A stretch of 64,000 nt of DNA from Kocuria turfanensis (lineage in GTDB: Bacteria; Actinomycetota; Actinomycetes; Actinomycetales; Micrococcaceae), in contig NZ_CP014480.1 of NCBI RefSeq assembly GCF_001580365.1, positions 2,419,008 through 2,483,007 on the forward strand, written 5' to 3'. This document shows, piece by piece, positions 34,264 through 42,887 of this stretch. Position numbers and translations under genes: made by a program. The notes beneath the pieces were generated by a model. The model was not told the DNA's origin. It saw only the letters and a program-made list of their open reading frames with translations, and searched no databases. Position 1 is the stretch's first letter. Each line of letters begins with the position of its first letter.

Positions 34264-35348
34264 GCCGTTCCTTTCGCTGGGGGATCGAGAAGGCCGGCGG
34301 CGAGCGCGATGCTCCGCAGGCCGTGGGTGACGACGTCGCCGCCGACCACCGGGGCGTCGACGCCGAGCTGGTGCAGGGCGCGCTGGTAGCGCCGGCACAG
34401 CTCCGGCTCCCCGCACAGCAGCACCTCCGGCGGCCGGGCGCCGGGGGAGCCGCCGGAGGCCAGCCGGCCGCGCACGCAGGAGGCCACCTCGGCGCCGATC
34501 ATCAGCCCGGAGACGTAGTCGTCCACCTGCTCGGCGGCCAGGCGCCCGGTTAGCGGCAGGGTCCGGGCGGAGAAGAGGGTGGCCAGGATCCCGCCGTCGG
34601 GGTCCGCGCCCAGCGACGTCCGGACCCCGCGGTCGAAGGCCCCCAGGTCGGGCGCGTCGGGCCGACGGGCGAGCCGGCCCAGGATGCTGTGCCGGGTGAC
34701 CAGGCCGTAGACCTCGCCCGTCATCACGGTGAGGAAATCGAGGACGCGGCGTTCCTCCACGCGCACCCACTTGGTGTGGGTGCCGGGCAGGACCACGAGC
34801 GTCCCGCGGCGCTCGCCGGTGTCCGTGTCGCCGTGGGCGGACTCGAGCACGCCCAGGATCTGGGTCTCCTCCCCGCGCATCACCTGGGGCAGCACGCCGT
34901 CCGCCAGCAGCCCCGGCACCACGTGCACGGGACCACGGCGGGTGGGAATCTCCGTCAGCGCCCCGGCGAGGGCGCCGAGGTCCTGGGGCAGGCGCTGATA
35001 CGGCACGTCCGCCCAGCCCTGGTTGCTGCCGACCATGCCGGAGGCCAGCACGGGGACCGACGGGTGCGCCTCCAGCCACCGCCCGCACATCCGCTCGAAC
35101 TCCTCCTCGAAGGCCGCGCGGCGCTCCTGGTCGGTGGTCAGCCCGTCGGTGACGGCCAGGATGCCCCGGCCCGCCGGCGCGGTGTCGAGGACGGTGCCGG
35201 CGCTGTCGAGCAGATAGGCCCGCGCCGAGGTCGTCCCCCAGTCCAGCGCGACGAGCCGGGAGCCGTCCGGGCCGGGTGCACAAGGGGCGGGTGCAGAGGG
35301 GTCGGATGAGAGCTGGGGCACATCTGGAGTGTGCTGCACTCGTCTCAC
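34260..35348 (-). CDS. dgoK: 2-dehydro-3-deoxygalactonokinase
   Basis: About 362 residues. VALDWGTTSARAYLLD is the phosphate-1 motif of the sugar kinase fold; ASGMVGSNQGWADVPY, VLPGTHTKWV and FLTVMTGEVYGLV are DgoK signatures. It phosphorylates 2-keto-3-deoxygalactonate. The start is uncertain: GTG 35348 adds about 32 residues before the conserved domain and has no ribosome site. Two in-frame GTGs lie further in. First gene of the operon, divergent from the IclR regulator. Confidence 0.88.
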   Translation of the reverse strand: MRRVQHTPDVPQLSSDPSAPAPCAPGPDGSRLVALDWGTTSARAYLLDSAGTVLDTAPAGRGILAVTDGLTTDQERRAAFEEEFERMCGRWLEAHPSVPVLASGMVGSNQGWADVPYQRLPQDLGALAGALTEIPTRRGPVHVVPGLLADGVLPQVMRGEETQILGVLESAHGDTDTGERRGTLVVLPGTHTKWVRVEERRVLDFLTVMTGEVYGLVTRHSILGRLARRPDAPDLGAFDRGVRTSLGADPDGGILATLFSARTLPLTGRLAAEQVDDYVSGLMIGAEVASCVRGRLASGGSPGARPPEVLLCGEPELCRRYQRALHQLGVDAPVVGGDVVTHGLRSIALAAGLLDPPAKGTA

Positions 35349-35434
35349 TAAGTCGAACAGCGTCGTACATAACGGGACACGGCAACACCACTCGGGACCG
35401 TGAGACGTCCGGCTCCCCTCCTAGACTTCCCAGC

Positions 35435-36208
35435 ATGACCTCCGAGAGCAGCCCGCCCCGGCCACCCGTCCCGCAGGGGACCCTCACGCTCGCCCGCGGC
35501 CTCGACATCCTGCACGCCGTCGCGGAGGGCGCCCACGACCTGAGGGGCGTCGTGGACGCCACCGGCATCGGCCGCAGCACGGCGCACCGGCTGATCCAGC
35601 TGCTGGAGCTGCGAGGCTTCGTCCGGACGGTCCACGGCACCTCCTACACGCTGGGGCCCCAGCTCATCGACTACGGCTTCCGCGCCCTGCACCAGCAGCC
35701 CCTGCCGGTCCTTGCCCGCCCGGTCCTGGAGCGGCTGGCGGCCACGGTGCAGGACACCGTGCACCTGGCCGTGGAGGACGCCGGGCAGGTGCTCTACCTC
35801 GACAAGATCCCCGGATCGCGGGGAGCCGAGATGCGCTCGCGGATCGGGCACCGGATGCCGCTGACCCGCACGGGCATCGGCAAGTCCCTGCTCCTGGACG
35901 AGCCGCACCGCTGGGCGGAGCAGTACACCGCGGAGCACCCGGGGGCGCACTCCCCGGAGGAGCTCGCCGCGTTCCGCCGGACGATGCAGGACTACGCCGG
36001 TCAGGACAGCACCATGGACCTGGAGGAGAACGAACCCGGGATCCGCTGCGTCGCGGCTCCCGTCCGCGACGCCCGCGGCGCGGTCGTGGCGGCGATCAGC
36101 GTCTCGGCCACGCAGCCGTACATGCCCGCCGAGCGCATGCAGGCGCTCGTGCCGGTCGTGCGGCAGGCGGCGCAGGCCATCGGGCGCGAGCTCGGCCGCA
36201 GCGCGTGA
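35435..36208 (+). CDS. IclR-family regulator of the galactonate operon
   Basis: A 257-residue regulator. The winged helix LTLARGLDILHAVAEGAHDLRG...IGRSTAHRLIQLLE lies at about 16-58. The effector domain with LPVLARPVLERLAATVQDTVHLA and GIRCVAAPVRDARGAVVAAISVS follows. It is divergent from dgoK with 86 bases between start codons, a standard arrangement for local control by a sugar acid. TAGACT at 35422-35427 ends 7 bases before the ATG and no ribosome site exists, so it is probably leaderless. Confidence 0.88.
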   Translation: MTSESSPPRPPVPQGTLTLARGLDILHAVAEGAHDLRGVVDATGIGRSTAHRLIQLLELRGFVRTVHGTSYTLGPQLIDYGFRALHQQPLPVLARPVLERLAATVQDTVHLAVEDAGQVLYLDKIPGSRGAEMRSRIGHRMPLTRTGIGKSLLLDEPHRWAEQYTAEHPGAHSPEELAAFRRTMQDYAGQDSTMDLEENEPGIRCVAAPVRDARGAVVAAISVSATQPYMPAERMQALVPVVRQAAQAIGRELGRSA

Positions 36209-36323
36209 CCCGCCCGAGGAGGATCCTGGCCGCGGCCGGGACCACGCGGTCCCGGTTCCCCCGGCGGCACCCCCGGGGCGGGTCGGTCGCCGCGGCCCCG
36301 GACGCGGTCCCTAGGGTGGAGGA

Positions 36324-36554
36324 ATGAACGCCGGGAAGACGCCGCAGCCTGCCGGTTCGCCCATGGAGCAGCTGCTGGCGGCCGTGTGCCTGGGCGGGCT
36401 CCTGCCGCTGCTGTCGTGGCTGCTGGACAGCTACCTGGTGGCGCTCGTCTGCTCGCTGGCGCTGAGCTTCGTGATCTCCGGCCTGCTGCGGCAGCGCGCG
36501 CTCCTGCGCCGCGGCTCCGACCGGCACAGCGATCCGGAGCATCCCACGACGTAG
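36324..36554 (+). CDS. Small membrane protein (76 aa)
   Basis: Two adjacent hydrophobic segments (about 15-33 and 36-54) separated by a short WLLDSYL turn, then a basic tail. TAGGGT at 36312-36317 ends 6 bases before the ATG; GGAGGA abuts the start codon and is too close to act as a normal ribosome site. No family recognised. Confidence 0.6.
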   Translation: MNAGKTPQPAGSPMEQLLAAVCLGGLLPLLSWLLDSYLVALVCSLALSFVISGLLRQRALLRRGSDRHSDPEHPTT

Positions 36555-36616
36555 TGCGGGCGCGGCGCCGAACGGCCTCGTCCGGTGGCGACCCGACGGA
36601 GAGCGGAGGAGACCGC

Positions 36617-37234
36617 ATGACCGAGATCTGGCCCGTGGTGCACGCCGAGCGTCAGTCGCTGGCCCAGGACCTGGAGCACCTGGCCCTGCCGCAGTGGGCC
36701 ACCCCGTCGTTGTGCCCCGGCTGGGACGTCCACGACGTCCTGGCGCACCTCGTCGACGACGCGAGCACGACGCGGCTCAGCTTCCTGTGCCGTCTCGCCG
36801 CCGCCGGCTTCGACTTCGACCGCTGCAACGCCCGGGGGATCGCCCGGGAGCGCCGGGCCGATCCGCGCGCGACCCTGGCCGCCTTCCGCGCGGTCAGCGG
36901 CCGGACGACGAGCGCCCCGGCACCGCCGGCCACCCGGCTGGTCGAGGCGTTCGTGCACGGAGAGGACATCCGGCGGCCCCTCGGCCTCCAGCGCGCCTAT
37001 CCGCCCGCGCCCGTCGTCGAGGCCCTGCGCCACCAGCTGCGGACCAGTGTGCGGATCGGGGGTGGCAAGGAGCGCGCGCAGGAGGTGCGCGTCGTGGCCA
37101 CCGACGCCGGGCTCGCGTCCGGCACGGGCCCGGAGGTGCGCGGCCCCGCCGTCGCCCTGCTGCTGGCGGTGTCCGGGCGCGCGGTCGGGCCGGGGGAGCT
37201 CACCGGCCCGGGTGCCGCGGCCCTCCGCCGCTGA
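36617..37234 (+). CDS. DinB/MDMPI-fold mycothiol-dependent enzyme-like protein
   Basis: A 205-residue protein of the maleylpyruvate isomerase / DinB-like family. WPVVHAERQSLAQDLEHL starts the four-helix bundle, PGWDVHDVLAHLVD carries the conserved WxVxDVxAHL motif with a metal-binding histidine, and FVHGEDIRRPLG supplies the second HGxD element. Such proteins often use mycothiol as cofactor, consistent with an actinobacterium. Ribosome site GGAGGAGACCGC. Reaction unknown. Confidence 0.85.
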   Translation: MTEIWPVVHAERQSLAQDLEHLALPQWATPSLCPGWDVHDVLAHLVDDASTTRLSFLCRLAAAGFDFDRCNARGIARERRADPRATLAAFRAVSGRTTSAPAPPATRLVEAFVHGEDIRRPLGLQRAYPPAPVVEALRHQLRTSVRIGGGKERAQEVRVVATDAGLASGTGPEVRGPAVALLLAVSGRAVGPGELTGPGAAALRR

Positions 37235-37300
37235 GCGCCGCGTGCTCGTCCTGGCTGCCCGCCCGGTGCGCGGTTGCCACCGGCCCGGGCGGCCGTGGGG

Positions 37301-37498
37301 TCAGCTCCGGCGCAGCGGGCGCTCCAGGATGCCGGTGGAGACCGCCACCAGGACGGCGCCCGCGAACAGCAGCGCGGCCCACCCGTACGCCTGGGCCCCG
37401 ACGGCCAGCACCGCGCCGTTGGCGATGAACAGTGCCACGGCCACCACCGTCAGCCACTGCGCCACCTGGTCTTCCCGCACTTCCCGAACCCCCGCCAC
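37301..37498 (-). CDS. Small membrane protein (65 aa)
   Basis: GTG start at 37498 with GAAGGGG 6 bases upstream. Two hydrophobic helices (about 15-34 and 39-56) linked by AYGW form a helical hairpin. Converges on the DinB-like gene. No family recognised. Confidence 0.55.
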   Translation of the reverse strand: MAGVREVREDQVAQWLTVVAVALFIANGAVLAVGAQAYGWAALLFAGAVLVAVSTGILERPLRRS

Positions 37499-37695
37499 TG
37501 CATTCCCCTTCGCCGTCGTCTCCGCGGCTGCGACCGCAGCCCGATTGCCCCCAAGTTAGGTGCCGAACGGGTTATATGTCTTTGGACTTAAGTCCAGAGC
37601 TCCGGGCGCCCCCGGAAACATCGGGCCTGGTCAGCGGCAACACTTGAACATGACGAAAGATTGCTCCACGGCTTCGGTGACGCGTCGGTCCCGCC

Positions 37696-38127
37696 TCAGT
37701 CCGAGGAAGCGCCGTCGCGGGCACGCTGACCGAAGATCCCGCGGGTCACGGCGCGGTACGAGGCGGCGACGACGTCCTCCAGCACACCGAGGTCGATGGT
37801 GTCGAGGTCCTTGAGGTAGAGGCACCCGACGCCCGTCGTGTGGGGGCCCAGCCGAGCCAGCTCATCGGGGTAGGCGCCCACGCCGTCGAACAGGTAGACG
37901 GTGGTGGTGGCCCTGCGCGGGGCGAAGCTCGCAGCCGGGGCGTCACCCTCGTGGCCGCTGGCGTAGCGGTAGTGGTACTCGCCGAAGCCGATGATCGTGC
38001 CCCACATGGTGGGGGTCTCTCCGGTGGCGCGGGCGAACAGCGGGAGCAGCCGCTCGGCGTCGGCCCGGCGTTTCCGGGGCGTGACGCCTTCGAGGAACTC
38101 CTCGACCGGCTGGGGTGTCTTCTCCAC
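37696..38127 (-). CDS. DUF1801 domain protein
   Basis: A 143-residue cytoplasmic protein. VEEFLEGVTPRKRRADAERLLPLF followed by PTMWGTIIGFGEYHYRY is the DUF1801 signature. The end (GCLYLKDLDTIDLGVLEDVV) matches the small alpha/beta domain that binds iron or ligand in relatives such as Fra/YdhG. GTG start at 38127 with GAGGAGACCTCC upstream. Function not established. Confidence 0.8.
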   Translation of the reverse strand: MEKTPQPVEEFLEGVTPRKRRADAERLLPLFARATGETPTMWGTIIGFGEYHYRYASGHEGDAPAASFAPRRATTTVYLFDGVGAYPDELARLGPHTTGVGCLYLKDLDTIDLGVLEDVVAASYRAVTRGIFGQRARDGASSD

Positions 38128-38241
38128 GGAGGTCTCCTCGACAGGGGGCGGTGCGGGGCCGGGTGCCCCGGGCCGGCAGCGTCACCGGTTCCAGGGCCAC
38201 CGTACGCCGCGGGGCGGACGACGACAGGGGCGCGGACGGGG

Positions 38242-38282
38242 ACAGGGGCGGCAGACGTGGTCACCACGTCCGCCGCCCCTGT
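38242..38282 (-). terminator. Long hairpin terminator
   Basis: Arms 38242-38260 and 38264-38282 pair over 19 bases with one mismatch and a TCA loop, 22 bases downstream of the stop of the minus-strand gene at 38304. Confidence 0.8.
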
Positions 38283-38303
38283 GCTCCGGGTGCCGGGTCC
38301 TGC

Positions 38304-39146
38304 CTACGGTGCGGCGGGGGCCGCTCCGGGGCCGGTGCCGGTGGCGCCCTGCTGGGCCGCCCCGGGGTCGAGCTGGCCGGCGTCGGCGCCCGTCTGGCCA
38401 CCGTCCAGCGGCTGGCTGCCCGTTCCGGCGGCCGCGTCGCCGGACGTGGTCGTGCCGTCGCCGGTCACGGCCCCGCTGGTCGGGGCGGTCTCACCGGGCA
38501 CGAGCTCGCCCGTGGTGGGGGCGGTGGTCGGCGCCTGCGCCGGGTCGGCGCCCTCGGCCGGGGCGAGCTCGCCGGTGCCCGGCGCCTGCTCGTCGGCCGG
38601 GGCGGGAGTGGTCGCGCTGCGCACGGCCACGGACTCGGAGCCCGTCACGGTGCGCTGGATCGTGCCCGTGCCACCGGAGAGTTCGGTGCCGGTCAGCGCC
38701 TGGATGCCGAAGACCGCGGCGACCGCCAGCCCGATGATCGCCCCGGTGCTCAGGAGCACCTGCTTCAGCGGCAGCCGGAAGCGCGGCCCGGGGGCCTCGT
38801 CGGTCACGGCGCTGCTGCCGTGGGTCTCGGGGATCCGCAGGCCGTCGCGGGGGAGGATGCGCGTGGTCACCACGGTGCGGACCTTCGACAGGCCCTGTCG
38901 GCTGCGCTCGAGCGAGGTGGAGTAGACGACCACGGCGATGCCGGAGACGATGCTCGTGAGGGCGGCGCCGAGGACGGTGCCGACGACGCTGAGGTGACCA
39001 CCGATCACGGACATGGTCGCGGCGGTGGCGGCGCCGGCGAGCAGGCCCGGGATGTTCAGGGCCGGGCTCTTCTTCTCGGGCTTCTCGTCCGTGGAGGTCT
39101 GCTCGTCGGTGGGTGCGGTGCTGGTCTGGGTTTTTTCGAGGGTCAT
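38304..39146 (-). CDS. Membrane protein with long low-complexity tail (280 aa)
   Basis: ATG 39146 with a CAGGA-type site upstream. Residues ~30-75 hold two hydrophobic segments (LNIPGLLAGAATAATMSVIGG; VVGTVLGAALTSIVSGIAVVVY), and a third lies at ~130-152 (VLLSTGAIIGLAVAAVFGI). The remaining ~120 residues are threonine/glycine/alanine/proline-rich and probably disordered outside the membrane. No enzymatic motif. It resembles actinobacterial cell-envelope anchored proteins of unknown role. Confidence 0.7.
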   Translation of the reverse strand: MTLEKTQTSTAPTDEQTSTDEKPEKKSPALNIPGLLAGAATAATMSVIGGHLSVVGTVLGAALTSIVSGIAVVVYSTSLERSRQGLSKVRTVVTTRILPRDGLRIPETHGSSAVTDEAPGPRFRLPLKQVLLSTGAIIGLAVAAVFGIQALTGTELSGGTGTIQRTVTGSESVAVRSATTPAPADEQAPGTGELAPAEGADPAQAPTTAPTTGELVPGETAPTSGAVTGDGTTTSGDAAAGTGSQPLDGGQTGADAGQLDPGAAQQGATGTGPGAAPAAP

Positions 39147-39215
39147 GCTGATGTCCTGGTCCGGTCGCGGGTTGGGGGCCGGATCCCCGCGACGTCGCTC
39201 GGGTCGGCCGCATCC

Positions 39216-39221
39216 ATTATC
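39216..39221 (-). promoter_or_regulatory. Putative -10 element (GATAAT)
   Basis: GATAAT on the minus strand, in an unusually AT-containing patch of this GC-rich window, 70 bases upstream of the membrane protein start. No good -35 is seen at 17-18 bases, so only the -10 is claimed. Confidence 0.35.
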
Positions 39222-39695
39222 CGGGTTGACCTGGGAGAACACACCACGAGTGGGCATCGTCACACCCTGACGGCGGTCCGGGCGCAACGTGGCGTCACAG
39301 CGCCTGGTCGGCGCGGAGCCCGACGGCGACCGCGGTGGGGCTGTCGGCGACCGGTGGCGCCGTCGAGCCCGCCGAGGCCGTCGGGTGCGTCATCTTCCGA
39401 TGTCGGGTAACGATCCGGGACGGGGCCAGGGGGTGGTCCCGGAGGCGGTCCTACGCTGGACGGAGCGGTCCGCCCGGGGTCGGTCCCGGGCCGGGGCGCA
39501 TGATCCGCGGGGTCCGGCACCGGCCCGCCCTGCCCTCGATCCCGGTGTCCGTGCGGGCGACCAGGAGCTGCCGTCGCCGTGGTGCGCGCTGCAGGGGTCG
39601 ACATCGTCGCCCACGACGACAGAGCCCGAAGCACCGCCGCCAGGGCGGAGAGTCCGCGCAGACGGCGTGCTCCGCCGACCGGGAAGAGAACGCAG
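39222..39695. other. Intergenic stretch without a clear gene
   Basis: About 470 bases between the divergent membrane protein and serine hydrolase genes. Open frames exist on both strands but have arginine/proline-rich translations typical of shadow frames at this GC content, with no ribosome sites. TACGCT near 39450 might be part of a promoter for the hydrolase. Nothing else recognised. Confidence 0.4.
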
Positions 39696-41048
39696 ATGTC
39701 ATCACCCACCCGATCCACACGCCGCCCGTTCGCCGCCGCCGTGGCGGCGGCGCTGCTCCTCGGGGCCGGCGGCGCCGGCGGCGTTCCGTCGGCCGCCACA
39801 GGACCCGCCGCAGGGCCCGCCGCAGGGCCCGCCGCAGGGCCCGCCGCAGGGCCCGCCGCAGGGCCCGCGCCCTCCGTCCCGGCGGCCTGCGTTCCCGACG
39901 TCGACCGCGTCGTCAGCGCCGATCCGTCCCCGCAGACGGCGGAGCCGCTGCCGCAGGAGCTCACCGCGAGGCTGGACGCCGCCGCCCGGCGATCCTTCGC
40001 ACAGGCCTCCGCCCCCGGCGCGGTCGTCGGGGTCGCCTCCCCGGAGGGGACCTGGACGCAGGCCTACGGGGTGGCCGACCCGGCGACCGGGGAACCCATG
40101 GACGTCGACGTGCACACCCGCATCGGCTCGGTCACCAAGACCTTCACCGCCACCCTGGTGCTGCAGCTGGCCGAGGAGGGCGAACTCTCCCTGGACGACC
40201 CCATCGGGGACTACGTCGAGGGCATCCCCCACGGGGACCGGATCACGCTGCGCCAGCTCGCGGACATGACCAGCGGCATCGCCAGCTACACCCGCAACGA
40301 GGAGTTCCTGAAGACGTTCTCCGCGGCCCCGGACACGGTCTACACGCCCGAGGAGCTCGTCGCCCTCGGTGTCGCGGAGTCGCCGCTGTTCGCCCCCGGG
40401 GAGCAGTTCGACTACTCGAACACCAACTACATCCTGCTGGGCCTGGTCGTCGAGCAGGTCACCGGACGCCCGGTCGGGGAGCTGATGGAGGAGCGCATCT
40501 TCGACCCGCTGGGGCTCGACGAGACCGTCTGGCCCGGCGCCTCCACCGCGCTGCCCGAGCCCTTCGCCCGGGGCTTCACCCTGCAGGGCGACGCCGCCAC
40601 CCCAGAGGTCCCGGCCGATGCCACCCACTGGAGCCCCACCTGGGCCTTCACCGCCGGGAACCTGATCTCGGACATGGACGACCTGCTGACCTACGGCCGG
40701 GCCCTGGGCACCGGACAGGGTCTGCTGGAGGCCGAGAGCCAGAGAGAACGTCTCACGTCCTTCTCACCGCCGGAACGAGGCTACGGACTGGGCGTCGGGT
40801 GCATCGACGGCTGGGTGGGGCACACCGGGGAGCTGCCCGGCTACAACACCACCGTCTACTACGACACCACCACCGACACCACCGTGGTCGTGCAGGTCAA
40901 CAGCGACATCGCCTCCGGGGACTGCCCCGAGTCCCCGGTGCTGGCCGACGACCCGAGGACGCTGCCGTGCTCGGCACCCGCCACCCGCATCTTCGCCGAG
41001 CTCTCCACCGCCCTGGGCCACACCTTCACGCCCAACCCGCAGCAGTGA
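39696..41048 (+). CDS. Secreted beta-lactamase/DD-peptidase-type serine hydrolase
   Basis: A 450-residue exported protein of the serine beta-lactamase / penicillin-binding class C fold. Signal peptide residues 1-33. S145-V-T-K148 is the SxxK motif, Y240-S-N242 the YxN motif and H376-T-G378 the third motif. A GPAA linker of five repeats (about 37-56) separates signal and domain. Likely a DD-peptidase, esterase or D-aminopeptidase on the cell surface rather than a resistance enzyme, but not distinguishable here. Confidence 0.88.
   Translation: MSSPTRSTRRPFAAAVAAALLLGAGGAGGVPSAATGPAAGPAAGPAAGPAAGPAAGPAPSVPAACVPDVDRVVSADPSPQTAEPLPQELTARLDAAARRSFAQASAPGAVVGVASPEGTWTQAYGVADPATGEPMDVDVHTRIGSVTKTFTATLVLQLAEEGELSLDDPIGDYVEGIPHGDRITLRQLADMTSGIASYTRNEEFLKTFSAAPDTVYTPEELVALGVAESPLFAPGEQFDYSNTNYILLGLVVEQVTGRPVGELMEERIFDPLGLDETVWPGASTALPEPFARGFTLQGDAATPEVPADATHWSPTWAFTAGNLISDMDDLLTYGRALGTGQGLLEAESQRERLTSFSPPERGYGLGVGCIDGWVGHTGELPGYNTTVYYDTTTDTTVVVQVNSDIASGDCPESPVLADDPRTLPCSAPATRIFAELSTALGHTFTPNPQQ
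39801..39860 (+). repeat. Five 12-bp tandem repeats coding GPAA
   Basis: Units start at 39801, 39813, 39825, 39837 and 39849; the first reads GGACCCGCCGCA and the other four are identical GGGCCCGCCGCA. They encode the flexible linker of the serine hydrolase, in frame, so copy changes would alter linker length only. Confidence 0.85.
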
Positions 41049-41090
41049 CCACGGCGAGGTGCGGACCGCGCGCCGGCATCCGGGACAGCC

Positions 41091-41588
41091 CTACGACGAC
41101 GACGGCGCCGTCCCGGCCTCGACCAGTCGCTTGAGCCGCCGCAGGCTCTCGCGCAGCCCCTCGCGCATCGTGGTCATCCGGTCCGGGTCCCGGCCCAGGG
41201 TGCCGATGATGAACCAGCCGATCCGGCCGATCGGGCGGGCCACCTCGTAGGACTCCGTGACCCGGGTGCCGGCGCCCTCGGGCTCGAAGCGGTAGCGCCA
41301 CACGATCGTGCCGGCGAATTTCTCGGTGCGCGCGAAGGCGAACTCCCGGCCGGGCTCGGCGGCCATCACGATCGGGGTGTTGTGCCAGGAGAAGCGGGAG
41401 TCCTCCGGGGCCCGGTTGCGGGCCCGGAAGCGGGCCCCGACGTGCGGGCCGCCGTCGTCGAGCCAGACCACCTCGTCGACCTCGGGACTGTACTCGGGGG
41501 TGCGGGTGACGTCGGCGACGACGTCGTAGACCGCCTGCGGCGGCGCCTCGATGTGCACGGACTCCTCGGCACGGCCCAGGGTCTGAAT
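41091..41588 (-). CDS. SRPBCC/START-fold protein, probable ATT start
   Basis: About 165 residues. VHIEAPPQAVYDVVADVTRTPEYSPEV and the closing FIIGTLGRDPDRMTTMREGLRESLRRLK match polyketide-cyclase/START-like SRPBCC proteins that bind lipids or other ligands. No ATG, GTG or TTG lies at the expected start. An in-frame ATT at 41586-41588 has GGAGG 6 bases upstream and gives the usual short N-terminal extension. A GTG ten codons further in (VHIEAP) has GAGGAG only 3 bases before it. It lies 32 bases after the GYD gene. Confidence 0.75.
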   Translation of the reverse strand: MQTLGRAEESVHIEAPPQAVYDVVADVTRTPEYSPEVDEVVWLDDGGPHVGARFRARNRAPEDSRFSWHNTPIVMAAEPGREFAFARTEKFAGTIVWRYRFEPEGAGTRVTESYEVARPIGRIGWFIIGTLGRDPDRMTTMREGLRESLRRLKRLVEAGTAPSSS

Positions 41589-41620
41589 GGTGGTCCTCCG
41601 TGGTGCGACGGTGTGGCGGA

Positions 41621-41947
41621 TCAGGTGCCGGGCGGCCGGTAGTCGACCTGCGCGGCCCGGCGCAGGGCGTCCAGGGTGTCCTCGACGCTCATCAGGACGG
41701 TCGTCTCCCACGAGCTCATGGCCCCGCCCCCGTTGATGGCCAGGGCCAGTGCGGCCATCGAGACGTTGTCGGGCGCCTCCCACAGGAGGTAGCCGTCGTG
41801 CGCGCCGAAGGCGTACCAGAAGCCGTGCAGCGTGCCCCCGACCGAGGCGATGTTGGTCCGCGCGGCCTCCCGGCGGTCCTCCGGATGGGCGATGAGCCGG
41901 GCCCAGGTCTGCGGGGTGTACGTGAACTTCGACAGATACAGCGGCAT
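41621..41947 (-). CDS. GYD-domain protein, copy A
   Basis: A 108-residue protein of the GYD family (ferredoxin-like alpha+beta barrel): MPLYLSKFTYTPQTWARLI, then GTLHGFWYAFGAHDGYLLWEAPDNVSMAALALA. It differs from copy B at 48571-48897 at only 17 positions by eye (about 84% identity), and their upstream regions also share conserved blocks. GGAAGGAC precedes the ATG. Possibly cotranscribed with the SRPBCC gene downstream. Function unknown. Confidence 0.85.
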   Translation of the reverse strand: MPLYLSKFTYTPQTWARLIAHPEDRREAARTNIASVGGTLHGFWYAFGAHDGYLLWEAPDNVSMAALALAINGGGAMSSWETTVLMSVEDTLDALRRAAQVDYRPPGT

Positions 41948-42004
41948 CGTCCCGTCCTTCCGGTGTCCCGGTGGAGACGCGGCTCCACCCAGGGGAGTGG
42001 GACG

Positions 42005-42068
42005 ACCGTAGGCGCCCGGCGAAGGCGCGTCCAAGGGCGGCGGCCGGATCGTCGCCGGCCCGTGACTC
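42005..42068 (-). promoter_or_regulatory. Promoter and conserved upstream block of GYD copy A
   Basis: On the minus strand TTGGAC (42029-42034) and TACGGT (42005-42010) are spaced by 18 bases and lie 58 bases before the ATG. The 25-base block 42044-42068 further upstream is repeated at 49009-49033 in front of copy B with one difference by eye, suggesting a common activator or repressor site. Confidence 0.5.
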
Positions 42069-42092
42069 TGCGCGCCTTCGTGTCGGCGGGAC

Positions 42093-42812
42093 TCAGCGCG
42101 GCGGGCGAGCATCCGGCGCCGCGGGCCCGAGGGCCCGGCGGTAGGACACCAGCCGGTCGGCCAGTTCTGCGGGATGGCCCAGCATCGGGCAGTGGTCGCC
42201 GGGCATCACGTCCGGCTCCAGGCGGAGCCGGTCCCGGCTGACGCGCCGCATGAACTCCAGCGGCAGGAACCGGTCGTCGCGGCTCAGCAGGACCCGGGTG
42301 GGCACCGCCGGCCAGGCGGGCAGCGGCCACGGCGTGCCGAACGGCGTGGCCGACTGCTCCCGTTGGTGATCCAGGAGCTCCCGGGCGAGCTCCGCCGGGG
42401 TGTCGTGCAGCATGAGCTCGAGCGGATCGACCGGTGCTGTGGGGTCCCGGCCGTCGAGGACGTCCTGCCGCTGTCGCGCCGCGGCGTGACCGGTGTGCTC
42501 CCACCAGTCACCGGGAACCTCGCCGGGGGCCGGGATCTGCGCCTGGAGCAGCACGAGCAGATCGGCCGTGATCCGCTCCGCCACGAGCGGTGCGGTGAAG
42601 CCGCCGAAGGAGTGGCCGACCACCACGACGTCCTGCCGGCCGCCCACCGCCGCGACCACGGTCGCGGCGTAGTCGGACAGCCCCGCGTCGTCGTCGTCGA
42701 CCGGCAGGTCCACGGCGACGACGTCGTGGCCGCGCCCCCGGAGCTCGGCGGCCACCGGACGCCAGTACCAGGAGTCGACCGCCGCGGCGTGGACCAGGGT
42801 GAAGGTGACCAT
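42093..42812 (-). CDS. Alpha/beta hydrolase
   Basis: A 239-residue hydrolase: HAAAVDSWYWRPVAAEL oxyanion region, nucleophile in GHSFGG (about residue 67), acid in SRDDRF and histidine in GDHCPML. The short single-domain form resembles MenH/esterase-type enzymes. AAGGACGTTCGAC precedes the ATG. It is transcribed towards, but separated from, the GYD copy A gene by about 145 bases that contain that gene's promoter. Confidence 0.85.
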   Translation of the reverse strand: MVTFTLVHAAAVDSWYWRPVAAELRGRGHDVVAVDLPVDDDDAGLSDYAATVVAAVGGRQDVVVVGHSFGGFTAPLVAERITADLLVLLQAQIPAPGEVPGDWWEHTGHAAARQRQDVLDGRDPTAPVDPLELMLHDTPAELARELLDHQREQSATPFGTPWPLPAWPAVPTRVLLSRDDRFLPLEFMRRVSRDRLRLEPDVMPGDHCPMLGHPAELADRLVSYRRALGPAAPDARPPR

Positions 42813-42887
42813 GTCGAACGTCCTTCCGATTGAGGGTGGATGAGGAGGCCCGGGCCACCGGCGGGGTCTGGGCCGCGGGCGGTCGGA

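Noticed and set aside
40000-41048. Clinically relevant beta-lactamase
   Set aside because: SxxK, YxN and HTG motifs are shared by many DD-peptidases and esterases; nothing here points to antibiotic hydrolysis.
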